Origin: Danio rerio
Taxonomy: Eukaryota > Chordata > Actinopteri > Cypriniformes > Danionidae
Length of the DNA stretch: 64,000 bases
NCBI RefSeq assembly: GCF_049306965.1
Contig: NC_133200.1
Span: 18,297,001 to 18,361,000, forward strand
Direction: 5' to 3'
Shown here: piece by piece, positions 37,070 through 49,300 of the stretch
How the letters are laid out: every line of letters starts with the position of its first letter
How positions within the stretch are numbered: position 1 is the stretch's first letter
Notes under the pieces: generated by a model
Told to the model about the DNA's origin: nothing
Databases searched by the model: none
The model's input: only the letters and a program-made list of their open reading frames with translations
Program-made: the position numbers and the translations under genes

Positions 37070-38229
37070 TCACTGTTTAACTGTGTTTCTCCGTCTGATG
37101 TGCATTCTGTAGGGTTTGGGTGTCATGGTGTGCCTGAATACAGGGGTGTAATCTGGTTTCCCAGCATCTTCGAGCCACACAAACTGAAAACGCCTCAAGA
37201 GAGTGACAAAAACCAAGAAGAGCTCCATACGGGCCAGACCTTCACCCAGTGTATTTACTCACCCATTTTGTGATTAACCCAGTTATAGCTATCCCATTCA
37301 AAAAGTTACACTTTCTTTGATTGATTTGTTGACCTAGAGAGTCTTGACAGTTGCACTGTAATGGTTTCTGATACTTTTGGAATAATCTCATATATTTGTT
37401 AGGTGATATTTGTCCGATGGCTGTAACTTTGGTATCCCATGTTATCTTTTAAAACACCTTACAAAATGCATCATTGGATATTTATTGAACAGTTTAGCAG
37501 TTATGAGCAATTTGAGCAAAACTTATGATTGCTGTAGCGCCACCATCAGACTGATTGGGGTGAGTTTTAGTGACACTATAGAAGGGGTGAGGACTACTGT
37601 GATTTACAGTGTTACAATTTATTGTTTGGGCTGTCTGGTCAGGGCAGAATGGTGATCTGTGAAAATCCTAATAATTACAACCGAGTTTCAGTGCTGTGCT
37701 TGAATACTTAAAAATGGTTACCTATGGAGAAATTTATGAAAATATAAAAATTAACAAATAAAAAACTCAAACTGGTTTAAATTAAGACAGATTTAATAAT
37801 GTGCGCTCAAACCTTGCACCTCTGGGTGGTTCATGAGGTAGAGGAAAGCAGTGAGGAGGGTGTTAGAAATGTTGTAGGTCGCTGCAGAGTGCAAATCGTA
37901 AACGGTCATAACAAGCTGGTCTTCGGAAAAGGTGGAAACATTGATTTTTACCTGTGGAATGTAAAATATCAATAATCTCAATTAAAGGCACACTTCATTT
38001 ATATATTGTAAATTGTGAAATGTATACTTAGATGTTTGTCAGCAGAAAGTGGCACCTTATCAAGCTCATCCAGATAGCAGTTAATAAAGTCTTTCGGCTC
38101 TCCTGGCACTCTTGTGCTTTTGTGTTCGTCAATCAGCTTCTGATTCATACTTTTTATTGTTTTCATATTATCCCCTGCTTTTTTAAACGGCAGGGGCAAG
38201 ATTCTCAATAAAGGAAGCGTGTCGGATAT
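37070..38229 (-). pseudogene. CYP2 mosaic fragment (exons 5, 6, scraps of 8 and 9)
   Basis: Between copies 2 and 3. Exon 5 (38056-38229) and exon 6 (37813-37951) are full length and open. The I-helix in exon 6 reads SAATYNISNT instead of [10 protein letters not shown], losing the Gly, Asp and first Thr. Exon 7 is absent. Exon 8 survives only as its last few codons and donor (about 37721-37738). Exon 9 (37070 to about 37250) starts inside the Cys loop, so the haem-ligating Cys is gone, but it ends normally at VKQ-stop. Exons 1-4 are not found. Its intron 8 (37260-37700) matches intron 8 of copy 3, so it is a duplicated genomic segment rather than a processed copy. Non-functional as P450. Confidence 0.88.
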
Positions 38230-38252
38230 CTGGTAGAAAAGAACATAAAATA

Positions 38253-38405
38253 TCAGGGGTTGCCACAGTGGAATTAACCACCAATTACTCTGGCAAATGT
38301 TTTGTTGGTGAATGCCCTTCCAGCCACAACCAAGCACTAAGAGTACAACCCTCAATGCTGAGAAACACCCACACACTCTCCCATATACAAACTATGGTCA
38401 ATTTA
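38253..38405 (-). mobile_element. DANA-type SINE fragment
   Basis: GGGGTTGCCACAGTGGAATT, then ATGCCCTTCCAGCC and ACACCCACACACTC match the 3' part of the SINE in reverse. Confidence 0.6.
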
Positions 38406-39020
38406 GTTTATTTCAGTTCATGTAGTTCTCTCTAGAATGAGAGAGTCCATGCCCTTAATAGCATACTGCATTTCCTCCCTCTAATTATTAATTATTGATT
38501 TTCTAGAAATACTTGAACTCCATTCTAACAGCATTGGTATTTCATGTGAACAGAGTAGTTCTGTATAACATTATGGGAATGTAAGTTGTCTGTGCAGATT
38601 CCACTAGTAAACATTGGTGTTTTAAAATTAAAATAAATGTGTTGACAGATGGAATCAGCTTAGTACATGAATAATGATGTACTAATATGTAAATCAAACG
38701 CTGCTTCGACATGAACTAATGATGTGCTAAGGTATGCGCTAATCAAGAACTAACTTTAATGAGTCACATGAATTCATTTTGAATAATGGCTATTATTTCT
38801 TGTTAGTCCATGTTTGTTAATGTATTAACACTTTAGATTTAAATATGTCATGCCATGGCTTTACTTGAAGGGGCACATAATCATTCACTCTTTCTTAACT
38901 ACTCATGAACTCTTATGTTTAAACCTAACAGTTGTGCTCATCCGTCTAGTGCATGTTTAAATTGAAAAATAATAGAAAAGTGTTCTGCCTAAACAAATAA
39001 ATGAACAGTTTAAACCAACT

Positions 39021-39486
39021 CAGGCTCATTCTAATTACGTTCCTCTATTTACATTTCTGGAGAAAGCTAAATAAGTCTCAGGAGCTACGTTTTTTGCAGC
39101 TGTGGATGCTTTTTCAGGTCTAAATTTTTCTTGTGAATGCAATTTGTGCCTACTGTTCTCCTGTATCCACCAGAGGTCACTGTTGAGTTACTGACTCCCC
39201 AACTGACCGACCACCCAGACCTTCCCCCTTCCCCAAACCCAACCAATAGTTTTTTTAAAAGCACCTATTGACCCGCCCACCCCCTTCCCTAAACCCATTT
39301 GCAGTGTTTTGAAAAGCCATCAAAAAAAAAAAAGAAGCGGTCAGCTGGTAAATGCAAAAAGCAACAGCGTCATACCACCCTGTAGCGTTTGTTTTAAAGA
39401 TAAAATGCAGCCATACATACTTCTGGCTGCATAATTCGCAATCTCCAAAAATGTATATAGGGCTACATTTTCAGAATGAGCCTATG
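39021..39486. mobile_element. Inverted-repeat MITE
   Basis: Left end CAGGCTCATTCTAATTACG and right end TTTCAGAATGAGCCTATG are inverted. The interior (CACCAGAGGTCACTGTTGAG, CCTTCCCTAAACCC) matches a common zebrafish element from memory. No coding sequence. Confidence 0.65.
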
Positions 39487-40497
39487 ATTATTTACACAAA
39501 GGAGTTCATAAGTAGTTAAGAATGAGTCAATGATTATGTGCCGCTTCAAGTAAAATTATGATATAAAGAGCAGGTCAACAGTAACAACCCCTATTTTTAA
39601 CTCTCCAAAAAATGAAAAAAATTTGCTTTTACTCTCTGATGGCCAAAGCAAGTAAAAAAAAAAACATTATATATGCTTTAAAAAATTCAGGAAAAAGTGT
39701 TTTATGTAAATTCGGACCATAGGTCCACATGTCTGGATATCATTTTTCTCTAAAAGTACATCATGTCAAAAGGTGATACTTAGATTTTTATTTTAATTAG
39801 GTTCAAATAAGCCCAAATAGCAAAGAGAAATTAAAAATGCATGTAAAAAACACCTTGAGCCTTAAGAGGATATGCACACAATCTTTTAATTTCAGTCAGC
39901 CAGCCTGGCTTCCGGTTTATTGTCATCTCATACAAAATCACTGCATTCAAGATCTGATTTCTTTAAAAAAAAACAGTGATCTTCACTGCCTGGCTGAGAT
40001 ACGATATAAAGTGGGTGTCAGATAAAACAAGAAGCATTAAATTATATTTTTCCTTGCCATGTCTTAATATAATATGAAAATAAATTTTACCCCAGTATTT
40101 TCAATGGAGTTTCTGCGCTGGTCTGCTGCTATTGACGGCACCTCCGTTTAAACGTCTTTCATGTCTTTTTATGCTTGAACAACTAAATGAATGCTTAAGT
40201 CTATTTAACTGAATGTATTGTAATAACATTACAACATCCATGCGGTATGAGGAACCTTATGAAATTAGTCACATAAAGCTTCCACCAGAAGTTCACCATT
40301 GGCTGAAAAACACTATGCATATGTAGCCCATTCTAAGGTCAGGAAGCTCCCAAATGAGAATCAATAAAAGGTGTACAAGTGCATTTAGGGAGTTTGGAAC
40401 AGCAACGAGATCAATGACCACAATTTTAATGCCTCGTATCTCCAAAAACCTTTTCAGATTCTGTTACTGCAGCACATCAGCATGTGATTTTCCCTTT
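39487..40497. other. Intergenic DNA, nothing recognised
   Basis: AT-rich spacer between the P450 fragment and CYP2 copy 3. Confidence 0.45.
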
Positions 40498-40877
40498 CAA
40501 GAGTTCACACTTAGCTGATGATTGATTATAAGCTAGTTTGGCATGCTGTCCCGGGAGAGAGCCCTGAGCCCAAAGGTTCTTGAGCCCTGGGCTCCCTCCC
40601 GTTTGGAGGACGAAAGGGGAGCTTTGAGCTCAGGTAGATCTCGACAACTCCCCCTTGATAAAAACTGATGACTAAAAATTGAATGCTATGAAAAGATATG
40701 CTGCATGGTGAGAGATTAACTGTAGTGCAAAATTTAGATTTATCAATTTACTTCTTGTGCATGTTTTTGGAATGTGGGAAGAAACCGGAGGACCCAGGGA
40801 AAACCCACGCAAGCTCGGGAAGAACATGCAAACTACACACAGAAAAGACCACCGGCCGGTTAAAGGACTAGAACCGG
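40498..40877. repeat. Composite dispersed repeat, copy 2
   Basis: Second copy of the unit at 5098-5405 (TTCACACTTAGCTGATGATT, CTGTCCCGGGAGAG), followed by the reverse SINE-like stretch GGAAGAAACCGGAGGACCC at 40780-40870. Confidence 0.5.
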
Positions 40878-41109
40878 CAGCTGGATAGGCATCCATTGTG
40901 TAAAACATATGCTGAATAAGTTGGTGGTTTATTCTGCTGTTGCAACCCCAGATTAATAAAGGGACTAAGCCGAAAAGAAAATGAATGAATGAATGAATGA
41001 ATGAATGAATGAATGAATGAATGAATGAATGAATAAATGAATGAATGAATGAATGAATGAATGAATGAATGAATGAATGAATGAATGAATGAATGAATGA
41101 ATGAATGAA
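40878..41109 (+). mobile_element. DANA SINE 3' end with expanded (ATGA)n tail
   Basis: Carries only the 3' end (AAGTTGGTGGTTTATTCTGC, GGGACTAAGCCGAAAAGAAA) and an ATGA tail stretched to about 130 bp (40980-41109). Confidence 0.8.
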
Positions 41110-41629
41110 ATGTAAACGAAAAAGTACTGGCAGTTTACTTCCAGGTTTTTGTATCGTAATTTAAGACACCAAACAAGACAATATATCACATCAAACCAAA
41201 CTAAAATGTCAATAAAAGTCACTTTCTCAAACTTTTTAACATAAAAGTTGTTGGAAGAAAGATCAAGATCTCACAATGCAATTAAAAATCATAAAGAAAG
41301 AAAGAAAGAATACATAATATAGAATACATAAATCACAAAATATGGAAAACTGTTAATTTACAGATATTTTTACAGTGTGCATACAACTTTTTAAACACTT
41401 ATTTTCAGCCATAATTATTCAATGCATGTCTCCTGAGGAATGTGCATGCATATTAAAATTAGACAACAAATGAAGGGTTCTTTATGCTCAATTATGGCAA
41501 CAGTTAAAAACAAAACTGTGTCTATGAGAGTGGCAATTTAAAAGGAAAAAAATATATGTTAAAATATTTCAAATAAGCCTATTTTACTGGCCCCCACCTC
41601 AGTGCTTGAATGCGTTTGCATAAAATTTT

Positions 41630-41902
41630 GGTATCACTCATTTTTTGAATCTTAAGTTACATTGCATCTACATGCTAACTAATTCTCAATATAAGTAGAG
41701 TGTTAGGTTGGGTTTAGGGTTAGTGTAAGTTGACATGTACTTGCAAAGTTTCTTGTAGTCAGTTAAATGTGTTGAAGGAGCGGTATGAGCAGATGTCAAG
41801 CAGACCTTCTACTAATACTCAAATGAGAAGTAGTTGGCATGTAGCTGCAATGCAACTTTTAGTCAACAAAAATGTGCAATAGGGACCATCAAAAGTCTCA
41901 CC
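41630..41902. mobile_element. MITE, GGTMACACTTTA family, diverged copy
   Basis: Interior matches 57248-57498 (TAAGTTGACATGTACTTGCA, AGTCAGTTAAATGT, TCTACTAATACTCAAAT). The ends are degraded (TGGTATCACTC / GACCATCAAAAGTCTCACC). Confidence 0.65.
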
Positions 41903-42305
41903 AAAAATGTTTATTAAAAGAAAAGGCTAAGGTTTTGTGTTGTCAAACTGGCAAGCTTGCATTATAGGCTTATTATCCTACTGGTTATGATGGAAAATTG
42001 TGAAAAATGTATAATTATTCTAAGGAGAAATATTATGAATTAATTCTTGACAAAAACAATACCGTCCTCACAAAGATAATACAGATGAATAAATAGCTGC
42101 CAATATGAATCCAGTTTTTCATAAGATTTAGGCATCTTTTCACAGTTAGTATGTGTATTTTAAAGAGTCTTGAAAATATCTGCTGTGTTCAGCAAACTGA
42201 TAAACTTTTAAATGATAATTTTTTTAAAATAAACATCTTAAAGAAATATTGTTGATGTCAATGTAATGCATTTGCATTTGTTGTTTTAGTGATAATATAA
42301 TGAGC

Positions 42306-42740
42306 AGTTGAAATCAGAATTATTAGCCCCTCTTTGATTTTTTTTTCTTTTTTAAATATTTCCCAAATGATGATTAACAGAGCAAGGAAATTTTCACAGT
42401 ATGTCTGATAATATTTGTTCTTCTGGGGAAAGTCTTATTTGTTTGATTTCGGATAGAATAAAATAAGTTTTAGATTTTTTATAAATCATTTTAAGGTCAA
42501 AATTATTAGCCCCTTTAAGCTATTTTTTTCGATAGTCTACAGAACAAACCATCAATATACAATAACTTTTCTAATTACCCTAACCTGTCAAGTTAACCTA
42601 ATAAACCTAGTTAAGCCTTTAAATGTCACTTTAAGCTGTATAGAAGTGTCTTGAAAAATCTTCTCTCTGTTAAAAAGAAATTGGGGGAAAATAAACAGGG
42701 GGGCTAATAATTTAGGGGGGTTAATGATCCTGACTTAAAC
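42306..42740. mobile_element. MITE with inverted AATTATTAGCCCC ends
   Basis: Left end AGTTGAAATCAGAATTATTA plus GCCCC; right end GGGGGGCTAATAATTTAGGG and TCCTGACTTAAAC. Internal AAAATTATTAGCCCCTTTAA repeats the terminal word. Abundant zebrafish element from memory. Confidence 0.7.
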
Positions 42741-43347
42741 CGTGTACTTGTTTCTCATTCTCTTTGTTAGAGTACAACAAGAAAATACACATTTTTTTTG
42801 GTCTAATTGTTTATGACATGTGAAAGAGAAATGAAATTAGTGCAGCCTTAATTGAAACCTGTTGGAGACTTTGTGTAATATTATAAACTTGGAGTACACT
42901 TATGTTCTGTATATTGGTGTTTAAGTTCTCCTCTTGGTAGAAGACATTCAGCATTGTAACTGCTCAGAGAAGATATTTCAGGTATTATCATGACAAAGGT
43001 CATTTAATTATAGTTGAGATGATTTCTCTCAATGATTTAATTCAAAGTGAACATCGAGGCTGTGCAAAGAGAAGATTTGCTTCACAAATATGTGATGTTA
43101 TAGGAATGACTCAAAGAAATGAAGATTGATTAGACCTTTATTGTGTAGGCTGAAAAATCAAATCCACAAAAGTATGTTTGAAAGATGTGTCATTCATCCT
43201 CTTGAAGTTTATCCATGTTGAAAGATTACAATTTTATTGTTAATGTGTACTGAAAAATAATTCACTGAATTTTTACCTCCAGTACCTGATTCCAGTACCA
43301 TTGATTACCTGCAACTTTAAATACAGCAGCACTGTCAGCATTAAGAT

Positions 43348-46300
43348 TCACTGTTTAACTGTGTCTCTCCGCCTGATGAGCATTCTGTAGGGTTTTGGTG
43401 TCATGGTGATCCCGAAAACAGGGGTGTAATCTGGTTTCCCAGCATCTCTGGGCCACACAAACTTGTAACGCCGCAACAGAGTGACAAAAACCAAGAAGAG
43501 CTCCATACGGGCCAGACCTTCACCCAGACACACACGAGGACCTGGAGAAACACAGTAAATGCAGGATAAATGAAAATAAAATATATAGCTACAAGTTCAA
43601 GTGCTTAAAGGGCTCATATAAAATAACTAATTTAGCAATCGCTAAAATCAGGGATGAAAAGATTTTTTGGCCATTTCTAGTCATTTGCAAAAGAAATACA
43701 GCAGTTTTCAATTTAAGACTCATTTTTGTTTAGGAATATAAGCATTTTTGGTATATTTGACCATACCCCTTTTGTTAATGACCCTAAATATAATTGTTGA
43801 CCTAGACAATTGCACTATAGTGGTTTCATTTAGACGGATTAAAAAAGTCTAGGACTAAAAAATGTAGGTTTCTCAAAGAATGTCAAAAATTTGATAGGCG
43901 ATCTGTCTGATGACCAGAGACAGATTTAACCAATAAGTGAGGTAAGAGGCTGTTAGGGCCCCAGGAAATCTGGGGGTCCCCAATAAATCTAGAAGTATAA
44001 TTAGAAAAATAAATTATACCTATAAACTACATATATGTAATGTGAAGTGGTACGCTGAAAAGTGCATGCAAATCCAAATGCAGGGTTTAACAATGGTCAG
44101 GTAAGCAATGGTCAACACAGGGGCAAACAGATGTATGTAGGCAAATCAAGATTTGTGGTTAAAATAACAGGAGATTTGTCAGAAGGCAAGCAGCAAACAG
44201 GGACAAACAATAAAACAAACAAAACAAAGCAAGGGTCAAAACCAGCAAGACAAGGCAAGGGAAATGCGTCATAATGTTCACAAACAGTATCACAAGACTC
44301 AGCAAAGGTTGTGTGTTAGTGTGCTGTATAAACAGTCCAACTTATCAGTCTTTGAGCAGCTTCAGGTGTGTTAGTTAGCAATCAGCCAGGATTAGGAACC
44401 GGTGTGTGTGTGCAGTGCATGACTGAATCTTGTAGTCCATATAATGGTAGATTTTTAGTTCTATGCGATACTGTGTGCGATCTACACATGCTGGATTTAA
44501 AATACAATTAAATATAATATTATTATATTATATGTATGTATTTATAATATTTATAATATTTAAAAAATAAAATATCCATTACGCAGCCGTCCAACAGTAA
44601 AATTTATAAAAAAAAATATATATTTATTATTATTTATTTTAGCTGTAAATTCATTTTAAGAAAACTAATAATTTAAAATGTAGAGCTTGCATTCATTTAA
44701 AATGTTAAAGAAAATTGAGCGCTATAAAAAACAGCAATATAAATAAAAATTAAATAAAAGTAGAAAGGGTGCAGTCTGTATGGCTAGAATAGCTTAGGGC
44801 CCCAAAATTACTAAATCTTCCCGTGCTGATTGCAGTGATTGCAGTTTGGTATCGCATGAATAACACTTTAAAAAATGCATTGGCGTCCCAAGTGGTTACT
44901 GGGTTGTTTAGGAAATACAAAGTATGTTTATTTAGCATTTGTGATCAATTTCATGCTTATGATTGTAGCGCCATCATCAGACTGAATGGGGTGAGTTTTA
45001 GTGACATTGTAGAAGGGGTGAGAACTACTGGGATTTACAGTGTTCTAATTTAGAGTTTGGGCTGCCTGATCATTGTTAGGGCAGAATGGTGATCTATGAA
45101 AATCCTATTAATTACTACAGCATTTCAGTGCTGTGCTTAAATACTTAAAAACGGTTACCTGTGGAGAAGGGTATGAAGGCTTCAGGCTTCTCAAACTGGC
45201 CCTGCTCATTCAAGAAGTTTGCTGGGTTGAACTCATGAGGAAACTTCCACTGACCTTCTTCTTTTAGGACAATAGTGAGGTTGGGAATGATAAGTGTTCC
45301 CTGACAAATCAGAAACAGTTTATTACAGTTTGTTTTGAAGTAAAATAACCTTTAGTCTGAATGTTTCCTCACCTTTGGGATGCTGTAGCCCATTAGCTCT
45401 GTGTCTCGTGTAGTGCAGTGAAACACACTTAGCGGTACAGTGTTAGCGACACGCTGAACCTCGTGAATCACAGCCAGTGTGTACGGCATATTGTCTCGGT
45501 CTTCATACGACACCTGATCTTTACCCTCCAGAACATCATCAATCTCTTGCTGACATTTTACTGGTAAGAAAAAACAAGGCTGTGTTTGTCTATTCAAGCT
45601 CCTTTTGAAATGCTAGCTTTGCTAACATAACATACTTCTGAAATTTTGCAAATGTCAAAACAGCAATAAAAACATTACACCAATTCACATATTTGGATTA
45701 TTCAGTACGAATTACACTTCAAAACTGTATTTATAATTTCTTATTTTAATGTGGCTTAACAATATAACAAAGGTTTCCATTCCTGTTGATACTCCTCTAC
45801 TTTCTCTGGTTTAAACCTGGATTAAATGAAGACAAATGAATGTGTGCTTTTCAAACTCAAACCTTGCACCTCTGGGTGGTTCATGAGGTAGAGGAAAGCA
45901 GTGAGGAGGGTGTTAGAAGTGGTGTCGGTCCCGGCAAAGTACAGATCCAGAATGTACATGAGGAGCTGGTCTTCGGAAAAGGTGGAAACCTCATTTTTTC
46001 TCTGAGGATTGTAAGATATCTCTCATTTGAGTCTCAAGCAGTGGTGCATAAACAGTATTTACAGATTTCAGTTATGAACATTTCAAAACCATCCAGACCA
46101 TTGCATTACAGAAAAATGATGCACCTTATCAAGCTCATCCAGATAGCAGTCAATGAAGTCTCTCGGCTTTCCAGGGACTCTTGTGCTCTTGTGTTCGTCA
46201 ATCAGCTTCAAATTCATACCTTTTAATACCTTCACATGATCAAATCCTTTTTTAAAAGGCAGGGGCAGGATTCTCAAAAAGGGAAGTGTGTCATATATCT

Positions 46301-49300
46301 GTTATAAAAGAACATCCAAATTTAAGTACACGTAGCTTAGAGATACCTTTAAATATCAACAAAATAAACCCCACAAAATATCTCTGGCCCAGACAATCAG
46401 CTTGTACTTGGCCCACATGCCGCAGTGAATTACATTACATGATTGCACCAAGTCTGGCTTTCAGACAAGAGCCAAACATGGACCATATCTGGGCCAAGTC
46501 TCAGCCAAGTTAATAACCCTATCTGATCCTGAACTGGGCCAAATATGTTGGTGTGTCATGACTGCAATGAAATTGATAAACCCATGAATCATTGCACTTT
46601 AGGCATGCTATGGGTGTGCTTTTTGTCAAAGCGACTTGATTGGTTGAATTTTTTTTTCTTTATTTAAAATAGAAATTGATTTTAAATATGGGTCAAGACA
46701 GGCCGAACTTACATGGCCCACATATCAGTTATTAACATCTGGGACAAATACTACAATTTACATCTGGCCCAAGTATTGTGTGCCGCCCTAAAGACGGTGC
46801 CACCACTGCTAAACCAGGCCACATGCTCTATGACAGTGGCGGATGAATGCCTGCTGTGTCAAATTTATGGCAAATCTGGGCCAGAATTTTTTGCTACCTT
46901 GGACTTTTTGCAGATACTTCTAAACTGTAGGACAATAGATAAAAAAATATGCACTACAACAATTTTTCACCAAACAGACTCTCTCTCTCTATAATGATAT
47001 TTCAGTAATTTGAATGCTAAAGACCTTATTTGGCATACTTTTCTAACTTTTGTGCACAGCATTATGGGTAATGTAGTTTCCCTGTACACATTTCATTATT
47101 AAATATGATTGTCTTTTAAAATAAGATGAATTTATATTAACAGATGGATTTAGCAAAGCATTTACAATTGATTAACAACCTTAGAGCTCACAACAGGTTG
47201 TTCTTTAAATATTTATCATTTATTGTTTTTCCTTTTGGAGTGACACAGTGGCTCAGTGGTTATCACTTTCACCTCACAGCAAGAAGGTCGCTAGTTCGAG
47301 TCCTGGCTGGGCCAGTTGGCATTTCTGTGTGGAGTTTGCATGTTCTCCCCGTGTTGGCGTGGGTTTCCTTTGTGTGCTCCAGTTCCCCCCACAGTCCAAA
47401 GGCATGCGGTATAGGTGAATTGAATAAAATAAATTGGCCTTGGTGTATGTGTGTGAATAAGTGAGTATGGATGTTTCCTAGTACTGGGTTGCAGCTGGAA
47501 GGGCATCCACTGTCTAAAACATATGCTGGATAGGTTGGCAGTTCATTCCACTGTGGGGACCACTGATGAATAAAAGGACTAAGATGAAGGAAAATGATAG
47601 AATGAATGTTTTTATTTTCCAGTAACCACCGAAAAGGGGTGAAAATAGAAAGTTGTCAAGTGATTTTATGAGGTGTTTTGATCTGAGATCTCACCATGTT
47701 CCAGGGTCCATTGAGGATCTTTGAAATCTCGGTAATGAGCTGAATGTAGCACTGAAGGGTTTCACTGTTGTAATCAAAACGGCGTCCAAACAGAACCAGA
47801 CTGATAACATTGGAAGCAACATTGTGGAACATGACCTGAGGATCCACTGTTTTCCCTGTACATATGTGAATTATTTAAAGAAAACATTAAGACATTTTAT
47901 TCGGTATCTGAAATCTAAAAGTAAATGGTCTCCACCTTGTCCAAGAAGTAGAAATCACATATAAATACCAATGTTTTTGTCAAGGTAACCAACAACGTGT
48001 GAAATTTCCCCCAGAATTCTCTCCTCCATGGACTGCTTTCCCAGACCAAAATTTCTCAGGGTCATGAGAGCAAAACGTCGATGATCCTTCCAAAGGGGTC
48101 CATAGTCAGCCAACACAACACCTTCAGAAAAATTATAAAAGCAATTGAGAGTTGTGGAGATTTTAGCAATATTATGATTAGTTACACATGCAAACATAAA
48201 ATTGTTTCCTTAACATTCCCATGTGATGTATACAGGGGCAAGCACATGCATACAGGAAAACCAAAGTCGTGGTCAATAAACAGGCGAATGGTCAGTTCTG
48301 GCGGTAAGCATCATAAACTAGGAATGGCTAAAATGAAACAGACGTTTCCACACAGTGTCGAGATCTCAAATTGCAAGTGTTTCGAAACACTGCACCAAAG
48401 AATGAGCCGAACCACCCAGGTCATGTGACTAAGGTGATTCAAAACACCCAGGTCACATAACTAAAGCTATTCAAAGCATCAGTCATTTCAGAAGCGTTTC
48501 GAGACCTGCCGAATTTGCACTTGGAAAAAAAACATCTCATGTAGCCTTGTGGACGGTGCGTGGGTGCAGAGTAACTGTGCTGCAAAAGGCCCGAGTTTGA
48601 ATCCTGACTTGTTCCAATACTTAAAATTGTGACAATGTATTTTATTAGTTACTTTTTTATGATCAAAACAAAATAAATATATTCCCAAAGTGTTTATTCG
48701 GACGTCAGACTAATGCTAAAACAAAACAAGTTACAAGAACAGAGTTTTTAAAAGCTAACATCTATAGCTGCATCACCCTGGATTCAAACACATTAGCTCT
48801 TGAAGCTAGTCAGTGACTCTCACTGCTTCACTAAATCACTTCAAAAGTCAACTTGCTAAACTGTTTCTTCGCTGAAGCTGTTCCAGTGCAATACATAAAG
48901 ATGACCACTATGCGTCACTGTAGAGACGGGTTTAAAACGTTTTGAAAGCTTTGACACATGTGCTTCAAATGTTTTAGTGTTTCACGAAGCCTCGCTTTGC
49001 CCCCAACTAACGTAAACAAAGCAACGGTCATGTACAACACTGCAAGTCAAGGCAAGGCTAGGCAAAGGAAATGCGTCATAATGTTAAACAAGTTAAACAA
49101 GACTCAGCAACTGGTGTTTGTGTCTGTGCTGCTTTTAAAGTCCATGTAATCAGTTCTGAACAATTTCAGCGGTGTGCGTTAGAAATCAATGGTAAACTGG
49201 AACAGGTGTAAGTGTGTGGTGCATGAAAGGATTTGTTGTCCATATGGTGAGAGATTTGAAGTCCTGGTAGTCCCTAAAAGAAGAACATTCTCCTGACTTA

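Noticed and set aside
40965-41222. Minus-strand frame with repeated IHSF
   Set aside because: Translation of the expanded (ATGA)n SINE tail.
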